DNA of 64,000 bases from Rathayibacter oskolensis. Its GTDB lineage: Bacteria; Actinomycetota; Actinomycetes; Actinomycetales; Microbacteriaceae. This document shows, one piece after another, positions 7,705 to 17,133 of the stretch. Made by a program: the position numbers and the translations under genes. Under the pieces are notes generated by a model. It was given only the letters and a program-made list of their open reading frames with translations, did not search any database and was not told the DNA's origin. The stretch lies in NCBI RefSeq assembly GCF_900177245.1, contig NZ_FXBM01000001.1, positions 1-64,000 of the forward strand, in the 5' to 3' direction. Positions within the stretch are counted from its first letter, which is position 1. Each line of letters begins with the position of its first letter.

Positions 7705-8883
7705 TCACGCCCCGCGGGCGACAGCGGTCGACTCGGAGCGGCGGGCGGCGCTCGTCGAGACCGCGTCGAGCACGCGCTGCACGTCGAGCGCGTCGGCGAA
7801 CGTGGGCGCCGCGGCCGCTCCTCCGGCGATGGCCTCGACGAGATCGACCACCTGGTGCGTGAAGAGGTGCTCGTAGCCGATGCCGTGACCGGTCGGCCAC
7901 CACGCCGACATGTAGGGGTGCGACGGCTCGGTGACCTGGATGCGTCGGAAGCCCTGCGAGTCCTCCGCGTCGCGCCCGTCGTAGTACTCGAGCTCGTTCA
8001 TCCGCTCGAAGTCGAAGGCGATCGACCCGGTCTCGCCGTTGATCTCGATGCGGTTCGCGTTGCGGCGGCCGGTGGCGACGCGGGTGGCCTCGAAGACGCC
8101 CAGCGCCCCCGAGTCGAAGGAGGCGGTGAAGGCCGCCGCGTCGTCGACCGTCACCGGGCCGCGCGGTGCATCCGCCCCGGCGCGGCCGCCCAGGCCCACC
8201 TGCTCGGTCAGCACCGGGCGCTCCGTCGTGAAGGTCCGCAGCTGCGCCGAGACCGAGGTGATCCGCTGGCCGGTCAGCCACTGCGCCGTGTCGATGCTGT
8301 GGGCGCCGATGTCGCCGAGAGCGCCCGACCCGGCCTTCGCGGCGTCGAGGCGCCAGGTCAGCGGCGCCTCGGAGTCGCTCAGCCAGTCCTGCAGGTACTG
8401 GGCGCGCACGTGGCGGATCGCGCCGAGCCGACCCTCCTCGACGAAGCGGCGGGCGAGGGCGAGGGCCGGCGTGCGGCGGTAGCTGAAGCCGCACATCGCG
8501 ACCCGGTCGGAGGCTGCGGCCGCGGCGGCCATCCGCTCCGCCTCCTCGACGGAGTTGGCCAGTGGCTTCTCGCAGAGCACGTGCTTGCCGGCCTCGAGCG
8601 CGGCGATCGCGATCTCGGCGTGGGTGTCACCCGGGGTGCAGATGTCGACGAGGTCGATGTCGTCGCGCTGGACGACCGCGCGCCAGTCGGTCGACGCCTC
8701 GCTCCAGCCCAGCGTCGCCGCCCGCTCGCGGGTCGTCTCGGGATTGCTCCCGACGAGCACCGCCAGCTCGGGCTGCAGCGGCAGCGGGAAGAAGCGGGGC
8801 GCGGTGCGCCAGGCGTGGGAGTGGGTACGGCCCATGAAGGCGGTCCCCACCAGCGCGACACGCAGTGCTCGGTCGTTCGACAT
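7705..8883 (-). CDS. Gfo/Idh/MocA-family NAD(P)-dependent oxidoreductase
   Basis: 392 residues, normal for the family. The N-terminal Rossmann fold has VALVGTAFMGRTHSHAW, DICTPGDTHAEIAIAALEAG and the hallmark CEKPLAN, whose Lys is catalytic. The C-terminal alpha/beta domain includes GALGDIGAHSIDTAQWLTG, where a His of the active site is expected. Family members oxidise or isomerise sugars, inositols or sugar acids. The gene is divergent from a ribose-type ABC importer (9207-13023), so it most likely acts on the imported sugar or polyol. The substrate is not identifiable. It ends 82 nt before the start of the small coiled-coil gene. Confidence 0.9.
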   Translation of the reverse strand: MSNDRALRVALVGTAFMGRTHSHAWRTAPRFFPLPLQPELAVLVGSNPETTRERAATLGWSEASTDWRAVVQRDDIDLVDICTPGDTHAEIAIAALEAGKHVLCEKPLANSVEEAERMAAAAAASDRVAMCGFSYRRTPALALARRFVEEGRLGAIRHVRAQYLQDWLSDSEAPLTWRLDAAKAGSGALGDIGAHSIDTAQWLTGQRITSVSAQLRTFTTERPVLTEQVGLGGRAGADAPRGPVTVDDAAAFTASFDSGALGVFEATRVATGRRNANRIEINGETGSIAFDFERMNELEYYDGRDAEDSQGFRRIQVTEPSHPYMSAWWPTGHGIGYEHLFTHQVVDLVEAIAGGAAAAPTFADALDVQRVLDAVSTSAARRSESTAVARGA

Positions 8884-9206
8884 CCTCGTCCTCTCGTCGG
8901 CGGATCGACCCTGCCACGAGTCGGCGCCCGGGCGCCAGCGCCGTCTGCCGTACCGAGAGGGCGCCCAGAGGTCACGTTTCGGTGTCGGGCGGCTCGCTTC
9001 CCGCCGCCTCGAACGGGTCGCCGACCGGACTCGATGTCCCGACCACCGGCCGCGGATCCGCGCATCCGCGCCGGATCGGCGGGGCTCCGGCTGCTGCGGC
9101 CGCCCCGATTCGTCCGGTCCGCATGCTGGAGAGGACCCCGCAGGACCTTCGAGTCGACTCAGAATTTCGCTGGACCGGCAACTAATCCGGCGGTAGCTTC
9201 GAGCAC
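8884..9206. promoter_or_regulatory. Divergent control region between the oxidoreductase and the ABC importer operon
   Basis: 323 bp without a gene. At 9151-9160 there is a perfect 10-bp palindrome gagtcgactc, about 35 bp upstream of TAGCTT (9194-9199). TAGCTT is a -10-like box placed 7 nt before ATG 9207, so the ABC operon may also be leaderless. The palindrome is in a reasonable place for an operator, but no dedicated regulator gene is adjacent. Confidence 0.4.
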
Positions 9207-10772
9207 ATGGTCACTGTGGACCCCGGCAGTCCTGCTGCCCGCCCCTCCTCCCGAGTCGACGACGCGCCACCGGAACTGCTTCTGCAGATGCGGGGGATCG
9301 TCAAGGTCTTCCCGGGAGCCCGCGCTCTGGACGGCGTCGATCTCGACGTGCGACCGGGCGAGGTGCACTGCCTGCTCGGCCAGAACGGCGCGGGCAAGTC
9401 GACCCTGATCAAGATCCTCGCCGGCGCTCATCAGCCCACAGAGGGCGAGATCCTCGTCGACGGCCGCGTCGTCACGGTGCCCACGCCGGTCGCGGCGCTC
9501 TCGCTCGGGATAGCGACCATGTACCAGGAGCTCGACGTGGTCGACGGCCTCTCCGTCGCCGAGAACATCTTCCTCGGGCACGAGCTGTCGCGCGGCGGAT
9601 TCACAGCTCGCGGGCACGCGTCCCGCGTCACCCGGGAGCTGATGAAGCGCCTGGGTCATCCCGAGATCTCCCCGAATCGCGAGGTCGGCAGCCTCTCGGC
9701 CGCGGGCAAGCAGATCGTGCAGATGGCTCGCGCGCTCTCGCACGACGCCCGGGTCATCATCATGGACGAGCCCTCCGCGGTGCTCGACTCGGAGGAGGTC
9801 GACAACCTCTTCCACGTGGTCCGGCAGCTGACGGAGTCGGGCGTCGCCATCGTCTACATCTCGCACCGGCTCGAGGAGATCCGCGCCATCGGCGACCGGA
9901 TCACCGTGATCAAGGACGGCGCGACGGTCGGCAAGAACCTCCCCGTCGCCGAGACGTCCACCCAGGCGCTGATCACCCTGATGACCGGCCGTGCCGTCGA
10001 GTACGTCTTCCCCGCTCGTCCCGTGCCGGCCGACGACGCCGAGACGCTGCTGAGCGTCGAGGGCCTCGGGCTCCGCGGGTCCTTCGCCGACGTCTCCCTC
10101 GAGATCCGCGCCGGTGAGGTGGTCGGCCTGGCGGGACTGGTCGGGTCGGGCCGCTCCGAGATCCTCGAGACGATCTACGGCGCGCGGCGCGCCACCTCCG
10201 GACGGGTCAGCGTGGCCGGCACGGCCCTCCGTGCCGGATCGGTGACCGCCGCCGTCGACGCGGGGATCGGGCTGTGCCCGGAGGAGCGCAAGAGCCAGGG
10301 GCTCCTGCTCGACGAGCCGGTCTACCGCAACATCACCCTCTCGACCTTCGCGCGCTTCGCGAAGCGCGGCTTCCTCGACGAGCGCGCGGAGCGGGAGGAG
10401 GCGCAGCGGCAGGCGGTCGCGCTCGACCTGCGACCGCACGGAGTCGACCGCGACGCCCGCACCCTCTCCGGCGGCAATCAGCAGAAGGCGCTCCTGGCCC
10501 GCTGGCTCGTCCGCGGCTGCCGGGTGCTGCTGCTGGACGAGCCGACCCGCGGGGTGGACGTCGGGGCGCGAGCCGAGATCTACGCCCTGATCAGGGATCT
10601 GGCGACCAGCGGCGCCGCCGTCCTCGTCGTCTCGAGCGAGATCGGCGAGGTCCTCGGGCTCTCGGACCGGGTCCTCGTCATCTCCGACGGCACGGTGGTC
10701 CACGAGGGACCCTCCGATTCGATCGACGAGCACGGCGTGCTCGATCTCGTCATGGAAGGAAGCGCAGCGTGA
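9207..10772 (+). CDS. Sugar ABC transporter ATP-binding protein, RbsA/MglA type with two nucleotide-binding domains
   Basis: 521 residues. The first ATPase domain has Walker A GQNGAGKS (58-65), signature LSAAGKQIVQMARAL and Walker B IIMDEPSAVLD. The second has a degenerate Walker A (GLVGSGRSE), signature LSGGNQQKALLARWL and LLLDEPTRGVD. The degenerate second site is normal for this family. It energises uptake of a monosaccharide or polyol through the permease that follows, whose GTG start overlaps its stop by 4 bp. The substrate class (ribose, xylose, inositol-like) cannot be fixed from sequence. Confidence 0.95.
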   Translation: MVTVDPGSPAARPSSRVDDAPPELLLQMRGIVKVFPGARALDGVDLDVRPGEVHCLLGQNGAGKSTLIKILAGAHQPTEGEILVDGRVVTVPTPVAALSLGIATMYQELDVVDGLSVAENIFLGHELSRGGFTARGHASRVTRELMKRLGHPEISPNREVGSLSAAGKQIVQMARALSHDARVIIMDEPSAVLDSEEVDNLFHVVRQLTESGVAIVYISHRLEEIRAIGDRITVIKDGATVGKNLPVAETSTQALITLMTGRAVEYVFPARPVPADDAETLLSVEGLGLRGSFADVSLEIRAGEVVGLAGLVGSGRSEILETIYGARRATSGRVSVAGTALRAGSVTAAVDAGIGLCPEERKSQGLLLDEPVYRNITLSTFARFAKRGFLDERAEREEAQRQAVALDLRPHGVDRDARTLSGGNQQKALLARWLVRGCRVLLLDEPTRGVDVGARAEIYALIRDLATSGAAVLVVSSEIGEVLGLSDRVLVISDGTVVHEGPSDSIDEHGVLDLVMEGSAA

Positions 10773-11830
10773 GCGGTCAGTTCTCGACGTCGACGATCGG
10801 CGGCCCGCCGGAGGACGCGCCGGTCTCCGCGTCCACCGTCTCCCCGGGTCCGAAGGACCCGCGACGGGGCGGCCGGATGCTCCAGGGATCGATGGGGCGC
10901 AACGTCGGCCTCGTGGTCGCCCTCGTCATCCTGTGCATCGTCGGATTCGCGACCGCCGGGGAGAGGTTCGCGAGCGTCGACAACGTGCTCACGATCCTCC
11001 GACTGGCAGCGGTCATCGGCGTGCTCAGCATCGGCATGACCTTCGTGATCACGGCGGGAGGCATCGACCTCTCGGTCGGCTCGGTGATGGGGCTCGCCAC
11101 GGTCTGGGCCAGCACCGTGTCGACGCAGTACTACGCGGCGAACACCTCCTGGCTCGTCATCGTGCTGACCGCGGTGGTGGTCGGCCTGGTCTGCGGGCTG
11201 ATCAACGGGGCGCTGATCGCCTACGGCCGGGTCGTCGCATTCATGGCGACGCTCGCGATGCTGGTCGCCGCCCGCGGGTTCGCCGAGCTGATCTCGAACC
11301 GTCAGACGCAGATCGTCACGGTCACGCCGTTCCTCGACTTCTTCCGGGCCGACGTGCTCGGGATCCCCGTGCTGGTGCTCATCTTCGTGGTCGTCGCCGT
11401 CGCCGGGTGGATCCTGCTGAACCGCACCACGTTCGGGCGGCGCACCATCGCGGTCGGCGGGAACCCGGAGGCGGCACGCCTCGCCGGCATCAAGGTCCGC
11501 CGGCACACCATGTACATCTACGGGCTCGCCGGGCTCACCGCGGGCATCGCCGCAGTGATGATGCTCGCACGCACCACGGCGGGGACCTCCACCCACGGCC
11601 AGCTCTACGAGCTCGACGCCATCGCGGCGGTCGTGGTCGGCGGCACCCTCCTCGCCGGAGGCCGCGGCACGATCGTCGGCACCGTCTTCGGCGTCCTCAT
11701 CTTCACCACCCTCACCAACGTCTTCACGCAGAACAACATGTCGACCTCGGCGCAGGCCGTGGCGAAGGGCGCCATCATCGTCGCCGCCGTCCTGCTGCAG
11801 CAGCGATTCGCCGCTCGCAGCAGATCCTGA
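10769..11830 (+). CDS. Sugar ABC transporter permease, RbsC type
   Basis: 353 residues from GTG 10769, translationally coupled to the ATPase by a GTGA overlap. A polar N-terminus of about 40 residues precedes multiple membrane helices. Typical BPD_transp_2 signatures are visible: GMTFVITAGGIDLSVGSVMG, NGALIAYGRVVAFMATLAML and GGNPEAARLAGIKVRR. The last contacts the ATPase in this family. It forms the membrane channel for the sugar delivered by the lipoprotein encoded next. Length and topology are usual. Confidence 0.95.
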   Translation: MSGQFSTSTIGGPPEDAPVSASTVSPGPKDPRRGGRMLQGSMGRNVGLVVALVILCIVGFATAGERFASVDNVLTILRLAAVIGVLSIGMTFVITAGGIDLSVGSVMGLATVWASTVSTQYYAANTSWLVIVLTAVVVGLVCGLINGALIAYGRVVAFMATLAMLVAARGFAELISNRQTQIVTVTPFLDFFRADVLGIPVLVLIFVVVAVAGWILLNRTTFGRRTIAVGGNPEAARLAGIKVRRHTMYIYGLAGLTAGIAAVMMLARTTAGTSTHGQLYELDAIAAVVVGGTLLAGGRGTIVGTVFGVLIFTTLTNVFTQNNMSTSAQAVAKGAIIVAAVLLQQRFAARSRS

Positions 11831-11943
11831 GCGGGGCCGCCCGGTCCCGCCCCACCACAGCACTCGAACCACAGCACCCGCACCACCCGCCGGGCCCCCG
11901 TGCCCGACGGGTCCGCATGGACGAATCGAAGGAGATCAATTCC

Positions 11944-13023
11944 ATGTCGCTCACCCGCTCCGCCTCCCGCTCCCGAGTCGACCGCCTCGCGCGGCTCGGC
12001 ACGGCCGGCTTCGCCGCCGGCGCCGTCGCGCTGATGCTCACCGGCTGCATCTCGAACGCACCGATCGAATCGGACGACGCAGGCGGCACGACCGCCGCCG
12101 TCGCCTCCTCCGACAACGACGCCTCCGGCGACCCCGTCGTCATCGGCTTCACCGCCCCGGCCGCCGACCACGGCTGGATGGCAGCGGTCAGCCGCGCCGC
12201 CATCGCCGAGGCCGAGAAGTACGACGACGTCGAGCTCCGCACCGCGGAGGGCACGAACGACGTCAACCTGCAGATCAGCCAGGTCGAGACCTTCATCAAC
12301 GACGGAGTCGACGCGATCGTGCTGCTCCCCATCGATGGGGCCGCCCTCACCGAGGTCGCCACCCAGGCGATGGACGCGGGGATCACGGTGATCAACGTCG
12401 ACCGCGAGTTCTCGAGTCCCTTCGCCGCGCGGGCGACGGTGCTCGGCGACAACTACGGCATGGGCGTGAGCGCCGGCACCTACATCTGCGAGGCGCTGGC
12501 CGACACGCCGGACGCGGTCGTCGCCGAGATCGCGGGCATCGACTCCCTCCCGCTGACGCAGGACAGGAGCCAGGGCTTCGCGGACGCGCTCGGGGGCTGC
12601 GGGCTGAACGTCGACAACCGCGTCGCGGCCGACTTCACGGTGCAGGGCGGGGAGCAGGCCGCGGCCAACCTCCTCCAGGCGGCACCTCAGATCGACGCGA
12701 TCTGGAATCACGACGACGACCAGGGCGTCGGGGTCCTCGCGGCGATCGACAGCGCGGGCCGGGACGAGTTCATCCTCGTCGGCGGCGCGGGGTCGGCCAA
12801 CGTCATGCGCTCGATCGAGGCCGACGACTCGGTCGTCAAGGCGACCGTCGTCTACCCGTCGACCCAGGCGGCGGACGGCATCAAGCTGGCCCGACTCGTC
12901 GAGCAGAACAAGTCGATGAGCGACACCACGTCGCTCGGCGTGCCCCGTCAGATCCAGCTCTACGCGCCGGTCGTGACCAAGGACAACGTCGCCGAGTACC
13001 TCCCCTCGGCGTTCGAGTCCTGA
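11944..13023 (+). CDS. Sugar-binding lipoprotein of the ribose-type ABC importer
   Basis: 359 residues from ATG 11944, with AAGGAG 9 nt upstream; an upstream in-frame ATG at 11917 overlaps that site and is less likely. Signal peptide and lipobox LTGC give Cys35 as the lipid anchor. The mature part is a periplasmic-binding-protein type I fold (Peripla_BP_4): VVIGFTAPAADHGWMAAV, ISQVETFINDGVDAIVLLP and DQGVGVLAAID. It lies 113 nt after the permease. It captures the sugar outside the cell; the ligand is unknown. Confidence 0.95.
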   Translation: MSLTRSASRSRVDRLARLGTAGFAAGAVALMLTGCISNAPIESDDAGGTTAAVASSDNDASGDPVVIGFTAPAADHGWMAAVSRAAIAEAEKYDDVELRTAEGTNDVNLQISQVETFINDGVDAIVLLPIDGAALTEVATQAMDAGITVINVDREFSSPFAARATVLGDNYGMGVSAGTYICEALADTPDAVVAEIAGIDSLPLTQDRSQGFADALGGCGLNVDNRVAADFTVQGGEQAAANLLQAAPQIDAIWNHDDDQGVGVLAAIDSAGRDEFILVGGAGSANVMRSIEADDSVVKATVVYPSTQAADGIKLARLVEQNKSMSDTTSLGVPRQIQLYAPVVTKDNVAEYLPSAFES

Positions 13024-13029
13024 TCGCAG

Positions 13030-13070
13030 GCGCGGCCGGCCGGTGCCTTCTCGTCACCGGCCGGCCGCGC
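13030..13070. terminator. Strong bidirectional hairpin between convergent genes
   Basis: A perfect 16-bp stem (gcgcggccggccggtg at 13030-13045 with its complement at 13055-13070) encloses a 9-nt loop. It lies between the stops at 13023 and 13073 and can terminate both converging transcripts. Confidence 0.85.
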
Positions 13071-13072
13071 TC

Positions 13073-14140
13073 TCACTCCACCGCGGCGCGTCGAGGAGCG
13101 GGCACCCGCCGCGTCAGCTGCCCGATCGACCACTCGATCGGACCCGTGCCTCCGAAGCGCCACCACAGCACCCCCGCCGCCCAGACCCCGCCGACCAGCA
13201 GGACGAGGGCCCACGGCTCGTCGGCCCCCGAGCGGTATCCCGCGCGAGCCATCGCGGCGACGACCGCGACCTGCAGCACGTACACCGACAGGGCGAGCGA
13301 CCCGACGGCACGGAACGCGAGCAGCGCGGTGCCGATCGCCGAGCTCGCCGGTCGCCTCCTGACGGCTGCGAGCAGCACGACCGCCACGTACGCGGCCAGC
13401 ACGAGCCCGAGATCGTGCAGGGTGTCGGGGTAGCTGCCCGAGACGTTCTCGCCGCCGGTCGCCTGCCGCAGCAGCGGCCGCGCCAGGTAGGCGATCGGCG
13501 CCGTCACCGCGAGCGCGGCCAGGAGGCGGTCGCGCCGGAATCCGTGCCGCAGCAGCAGAGCACCGAGGAGGAAGAAGGGGAGCAGGCTGGTCACCCGGTA
13601 GTGCGGGTCGAGGAAGAACCAGCGCAGCACAGAGCCGAGCGGTGAGGGCGAGGAGGCGAGCACCGGATCGACGGCGGCGGCGACCGCGGCGTTGAGCGGG
13701 GCACCCGCGACGGCGATCAGCGCCGCAGCCGCGGCGACCGCACGGGAGCGGAGCAGGAGGATCGGCGTGCCGATCGCGAGCACGATGCCCAGGAACGACA
13801 GCACCACGGCGATCCAGCTGCCCCAGGTGCTCAGCCACAGACCGAGGGCGATCAGGATCGCGCCCCGGAGCAGGTTCTGCAGGACGACCCGTCCGGCGGA
13901 CGCCCCAGGACGCTGCAGCACCAGCGCGGCCGACATGCCCATCACCAGCGCGAACAGCGGCGACGCCAGGTCGTTGACGTTCCCGGTCGCGAAGCCGACC
14001 CCTCCGGTCCGCACGCTCGGCACCAGCGGCATCGCGTGGGCGACGAGCATGGCCACGATCGCGACACCGCGCAGCGCGTCGGGGACGACCTGGCGATCGG
14101 CCTGGAGCCGGGGTGCGGGAGGCGCGGCGGTCGCGGTCAT
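13073..14140 (-). CDS. Multi-pass membrane protein, DUF418 / HGSNAT-like acyltransferase superfamily
   Basis: 355 residues with about ten hydrophobic helices. The N-terminal VVPDALRGVAIVAMLVAHAM is the conserved opening of the heparan-N-acetyltransferase-like and DUF418 families, with the His in the first helix. The end GTGPIEWSIGQLTRR matches the DUF418 C-terminal motif (GPxEWxxxxLT). Relatives move acyl groups across the membrane onto sugars, or have no assigned role. No partner gene is nearby, so the function stays open. Confidence 0.8.
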   Translation of the reverse strand: MTATAAPPAPRLQADRQVVPDALRGVAIVAMLVAHAMPLVPSVRTGGVGFATGNVNDLASPLFALVMGMSAALVLQRPGASAGRVVLQNLLRGAILIALGLWLSTWGSWIAVVLSFLGIVLAIGTPILLLRSRAVAAAAALIAVAGAPLNAAVAAAVDPVLASSPSPLGSVLRWFFLDPHYRVTSLLPFFLLGALLLRHGFRRDRLLAALAVTAPIAYLARPLLRQATGGENVSGSYPDTLHDLGLVLAAYVAVVLLAAVRRRPASSAIGTALLAFRAVGSLALSVYVLQVAVVAAMARAGYRSGADEPWALVLLVGGVWAAGVLWWRFGGTGPIEWSIGQLTRRVPAPRRAAVE

Positions 14141-14239
14141 GCGGCGAGGCTACGGCGACGCGGCTCCGGCGACTCCGCGCGCGCCCCCGACGCGGGCGGC
14201 TCGCGCCACTGCGGCGCCCGGTGGGGGCATGCTGGAGGG

Positions 14240-15115
14240 ATGACCGACGCCACCGCCCCCCAGACTCCGCGCCCCGCCGAGCGGCGCCCGCGCAGCCGGC
14301 AGCACGTGCTCACCGTGCTGCAGACCCAGCGCCTGACCGAGCACCTCGTGCGGGTGCACCTCGGCGGCGACGGCTTCGACGCCTTCGTGGCGGAGGCGGG
14401 CCCGGCGAGGCTCGCGGCCACCGACCGCTACGTGAAGCTCCTGCTCGCGCGGCCGGGCGCGGGCCTCGAGCCGCCGTTCGACCTCGACGAACTGCGCGGA
14501 CGCCTCGCACCGGAGGACCTGCCCGTGCGCAGGACCTACACGGTGCGCTCGGTCGACCTCGACGCGCGGAGCCTGGCCGTCGACTTCGTCGTCCACGGCG
14601 ACGAGGGTGTCGCCGGGCCCTGGGCCGCCTCGGCGCAGCCCGGCGACCGCGTGGCGATGTCGGCACCCGGAGGGGCCTGGGCGCCCAGTGCCGATCCGTC
14701 CGTCACCCAGGTGCTGATCGGCGACGAGTCGGCGCTCCCCGCGATCGCGTCGGCACTCGAGGCGATGCCCGCCTCCGCCCGCGGTGTCGCGCTGCTCGAG
14801 GTGGGCGGCGCCGACGACGAGCTGCCGCTGACGGCCCCGGCAGGCGTCGAGATCCGCTGGCTGCACCGCGGCGGGCTGGAGCCCGGCCGCGCACTCACGG
14901 CGGCCGTCCGCGCCGAGACCCGTCCGGACAAGGTCGTCGAGGTCTTCGCGCACGGCGAACGGACCGCGATGAAGGGGATCCGCGCGATCCTGCAGGACGG
15001 CTGGGGCCTCGAGCGCCGGTCGCTCTCGCTGTCGGCCTACTGGGCGCTGGGCCGGGCCGAGGACCGGTTCCAGGCCGAGAAGCGCGAGCCGGTGGGCGCG
15101 ATCTTCGTCGACTGA
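14240..15115 (+). CDS. Siderophore-interacting FAD protein (ferric-siderophore reductase, SIP family)
   Basis: 291 residues from ATG 14240. The N-terminal FAD-binding half has LTEHLVRVHLGGDGF and the flavin motif RRTYTVRSVD. The C-terminal SIP half has VLIGDESALPAIASALEAMP and ends with LSAYWALGRAEDRF, typical of the family. It would reduce ferric iron from an imported siderophore in the cytoplasm using NAD(P)H and FAD. No siderophore importer genes are adjacent. GGAGGG directly abuts the ATG, too close for a normal Shine-Dalgarno, so the initiation mode is uncertain. Confidence 0.92.
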   Translation: MTDATAPQTPRPAERRPRSRQHVLTVLQTQRLTEHLVRVHLGGDGFDAFVAEAGPARLAATDRYVKLLLARPGAGLEPPFDLDELRGRLAPEDLPVRRTYTVRSVDLDARSLAVDFVVHGDEGVAGPWAASAQPGDRVAMSAPGGAWAPSADPSVTQVLIGDESALPAIASALEAMPASARGVALLEVGGADDELPLTAPAGVEIRWLHRGGLEPGRALTAAVRAETRPDKVVEVFAHGERTAMKGIRAILQDGWGLERRSLSLSAYWALGRAEDRFQAEKREPVGAIFVD

Positions 15116-15130
15116 CCTGTCGTCGGGACC

Positions 15131-15227
15131 CTGCTGATCGAGCAGCCCGCGGAGCGGGCGTCTCGAGACCCGCCTGTCATCGGACGGTGGGTCTCGATAC
15201 GCCCCCGCGGGGCTGCTCGATCAGCAG
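15131..15227. repeat. Large imperfect inverted repeat between convergent genes
   Basis: Arms of about 40 bp at 15131-15171 and 15189-15227 share ctgctgatcgagcagcc and gtatcgagaccc-type ends and differ by a few bases in the middle; the loop is about 17 nt. The element fills the space between stops at 15115 and 15236 and can act as a bidirectional terminator. A half-copy occurs at 2196. I recall this motif as common in Microbacteriaceae intergenic regions; that is memory, not a search. Confidence 0.75.
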
Positions 15228-15235
15228 GAGGCGGA

Positions 15236-16852
15236 TCAGACTCGCTTCACTGTGATCGTCGCGCTCGTCGCCGAGTTGCCCGCCGCGTCGACCGCCTTCG
15301 CGGTCACCGGGTAGGTGCCCTTGACGAAGGTCGAGGTGTTGATCGAGAAGAGCCAGGTGCCGTCGGCAGCGCGTCCGGCGTCACCGATCTTCGTCGTGCC
15401 GACCCAGTAGCTGACCCCGGTGACCGCCACGTTGTCGGAGGCGGTGGTCACGAAGGTCACGGTCCCCGAGACGGAGGTCCCCGAGGCCGGCGAGACGATC
15501 GCGACCGTCGGCGGCGTGCGGTCACCCGGGGTGGGTGTCGCCGTCGGAGTCGCGGTGGGCGTCGCCGTCGGTGTGGCCGTGGGGGTCGCGGTCGGTGTGG
15601 CCGTGGGCGTCGCGGTCGGTGTGGCCGTGGGCGTCGCGGTCGGCGTGGCCGTCGGGGTCGCGGTCGGCGTGGCCGTCGGGGTCGCGGTCGGCGTCGCCGT
15701 CGGGGTCGGAGTCGCCGTCGCTCCGCCGACCTGGTCCGCACCGGCGGTGCGGCTGCCCATCGTCTGCCCGTCGATGTCGGTCCTGGCGGGACTGGTCGAG
15801 CCCCAGCCGGCGATGACCGCCTGGCTCGAGTCGGTCAGGTGGAGATCGCCGGTCGTCTCGTTCACGTAGGACGGCGTGCCCTGCACGTTGCCCTGCGTGT
15901 TGAGCAGCGACGGGGTCTTGCAGAGCTTCGTGTTCCAGTTCTGGACGATCGTGTTCGACATCGGGCTGGTGCACGACGAGAGGTAGCTGACGATGTTGCG
16001 GTCGAAGACCGTGTTCGCCGCCCCGCCGACCCGCAGCGACCCGTCGAGGAACGAGTTGTTGCGGATCAGGAGGTTCTTCGCCGTCTTCTCCGTGAAGTCG
16101 CCGACCGATCCGCCGCGGCAGTCGGCCGAGACGACGATGCAGCCCTGGACGAAGTTGGACTCGACCGTGATGTCGCTCATCCCCTTGCCGGAACCGGGCG
16201 AGAAGATGATCCCCGCGTTGTAGCAGTTCTTGAGCGTGTTGCCGCGGAGCGTGACTCCGGTGCTCTCGAAGACCTGCACGCAGTCGGCGTGGAGTCCGTT
16301 GTCGGTGTTCTGGTCGTAGTCGTGCACGTCGTTGTTCTCGATCAGCGCGTTGCTGGCGCCGCCGACCTGGATGCCGTCGATCGAGGACCCGTTCTCGAAC
16401 TCGGAGTCGCGGACGACGACGTTCGCGCTGCGCACGAAGATGCCGGAGCCGTCGATGTGCATGCGGTTGACGGTGATCCCCGAGCCGTAGGTGTAGAAGG
16501 TGCTCTTCGAGAAGATGTCGTTCCACACCGTGTTCGGCGTGTAGACCTTGGTCGAGCCGAGCACCGGCGAGGCGCCCGGTGCGGGCTGGACGGTGACGGG
16601 GGCGGCGACGGTCGCCCTGCCTCCCGTGAGGGACACCACGGGGTAGGTGCCGGAGGTGAGCAGGACGGTGTCTCCGGCCGCCGCGCTCTGCACCGCGGTG
16701 GTCAGGGCGCAGGGGGCGGCCGAGGTGCAGGCCGTTCCGGTGCCGTTCGGGGAGGCGTAGCGGTTCGCCGCCGCGAAGCTGGGGGCCGCCGTGAAGAAGG
16801 CGGCGATCACCACCAGCAGGGCGGCGAGAGTCGCGCTGAGCGTTCGAGTCAT
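15236..16852 (-). CDS. Secreted right-handed beta-helix protein with Thr-Pro linker and Ig-like domain (paralogue 1)
   Basis: 538 residues from ATG 16852. The order is a Sec signal peptide ending near SFAAA; a beta-helix of about 350 residues beginning RYASPNGTGTACTSAAPC, with many N-x-I/V turns (NVVVRDSEFENGSSIDGIQV); a TATP-repeat linker of about 65 residues; and a C-terminal Ig-like domain (VAIVSPASGTSVSGTVTFV). Beta-helix proteins of this kind bind or cleave polysaccharides; no catalytic residues can be assigned. Conserved Cys pairs suggest disulfides. It is close to the protein at 23907 (by eye about 60 percent identical in the helix). The divergent neighbour is a polysaccharide pyruvyl transferase. 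Confidence 0.85.
   Translation of the reverse strand: MTRTLSATLAALLVVIAAFFTAAPSFAAANRYASPNGTGTACTSAAPCALTTAVQSAAAGDTVLLTSGTYPVVSLTGGRATVAAPVTVQPAPGASPVLGSTKVYTPNTVWNDIFSKSTFYTYGSGITVNRMHIDGSGIFVRSANVVVRDSEFENGSSIDGIQVGGASNALIENNDVHDYDQNTDNGLHADCVQVFESTGVTLRGNTLKNCYNAGIIFSPGSGKGMSDITVESNFVQGCIVVSADCRGGSVGDFTEKTAKNLLIRNNSFLDGSLRVGGAANTVFDRNIVSYLSSCTSPMSNTIVQNWNTKLCKTPSLLNTQGNVQGTPSYVNETTGDLHLTDSSQAVIAGWGSTSPARTDIDGQTMGSRTAGADQVGGATATPTPTATPTATPTATPTATPTATPTATPTATPTATPTATPTATPTATPTATPTATPTATPTPGDRTPPTVAIVSPASGTSVSGTVTFVTTASDNVAVTGVSYWVGTTKIGDAGRAADGTWLFSINTSTFVKGTYPVTAKAVDAAGNSATSATITVKRV
15527..15723. repeat. 12-bp tandem DNA repeat encoding the Thr-Ala-Thr-Pro linker
   Basis: Roughly 16 degenerate 12-base units (for example gtcgccgtcggt and gtggccgtgggc) inside the first beta-helix gene encode TATP repeats. 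Similar repeats occur at 24200-24382 and 26051-26257. Confidence 0.85.
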
Positions 16853-17133
16853 GGGCGTGCGGTCCAATCGGGGAAGGTGTGAGCGGGGACTCGTGGTGGG
16901 GAAAGGGGGGACGAGGGGGCGGCCGAGCCGCCGAGGTGGGGCCGGTGCCCGCGAGGCGAGGCGGGCGTCCGGCGGGCGACTCCGTACACTGGGCGCGGCG
17001 GGAGCGTCTCCGGCGGCCGAGCACGACCGATCCACATGCCGCCGAGCCCTCGTCTGCACGATCCGTCGCGGCGACCGGCCGCGGCGGGCAGGGACGAGAA
17101 CGGCTCCGATGCGGGGCCGAGGACGGTGTCGCA

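Noticed and set aside
15420-15869. A plus-strand frame with GVAVGV repeats that looks like an elastin-type protein
   Set aside because: It is the antisense reading of the TATP-linker repeat DNA in the beta-helix gene.
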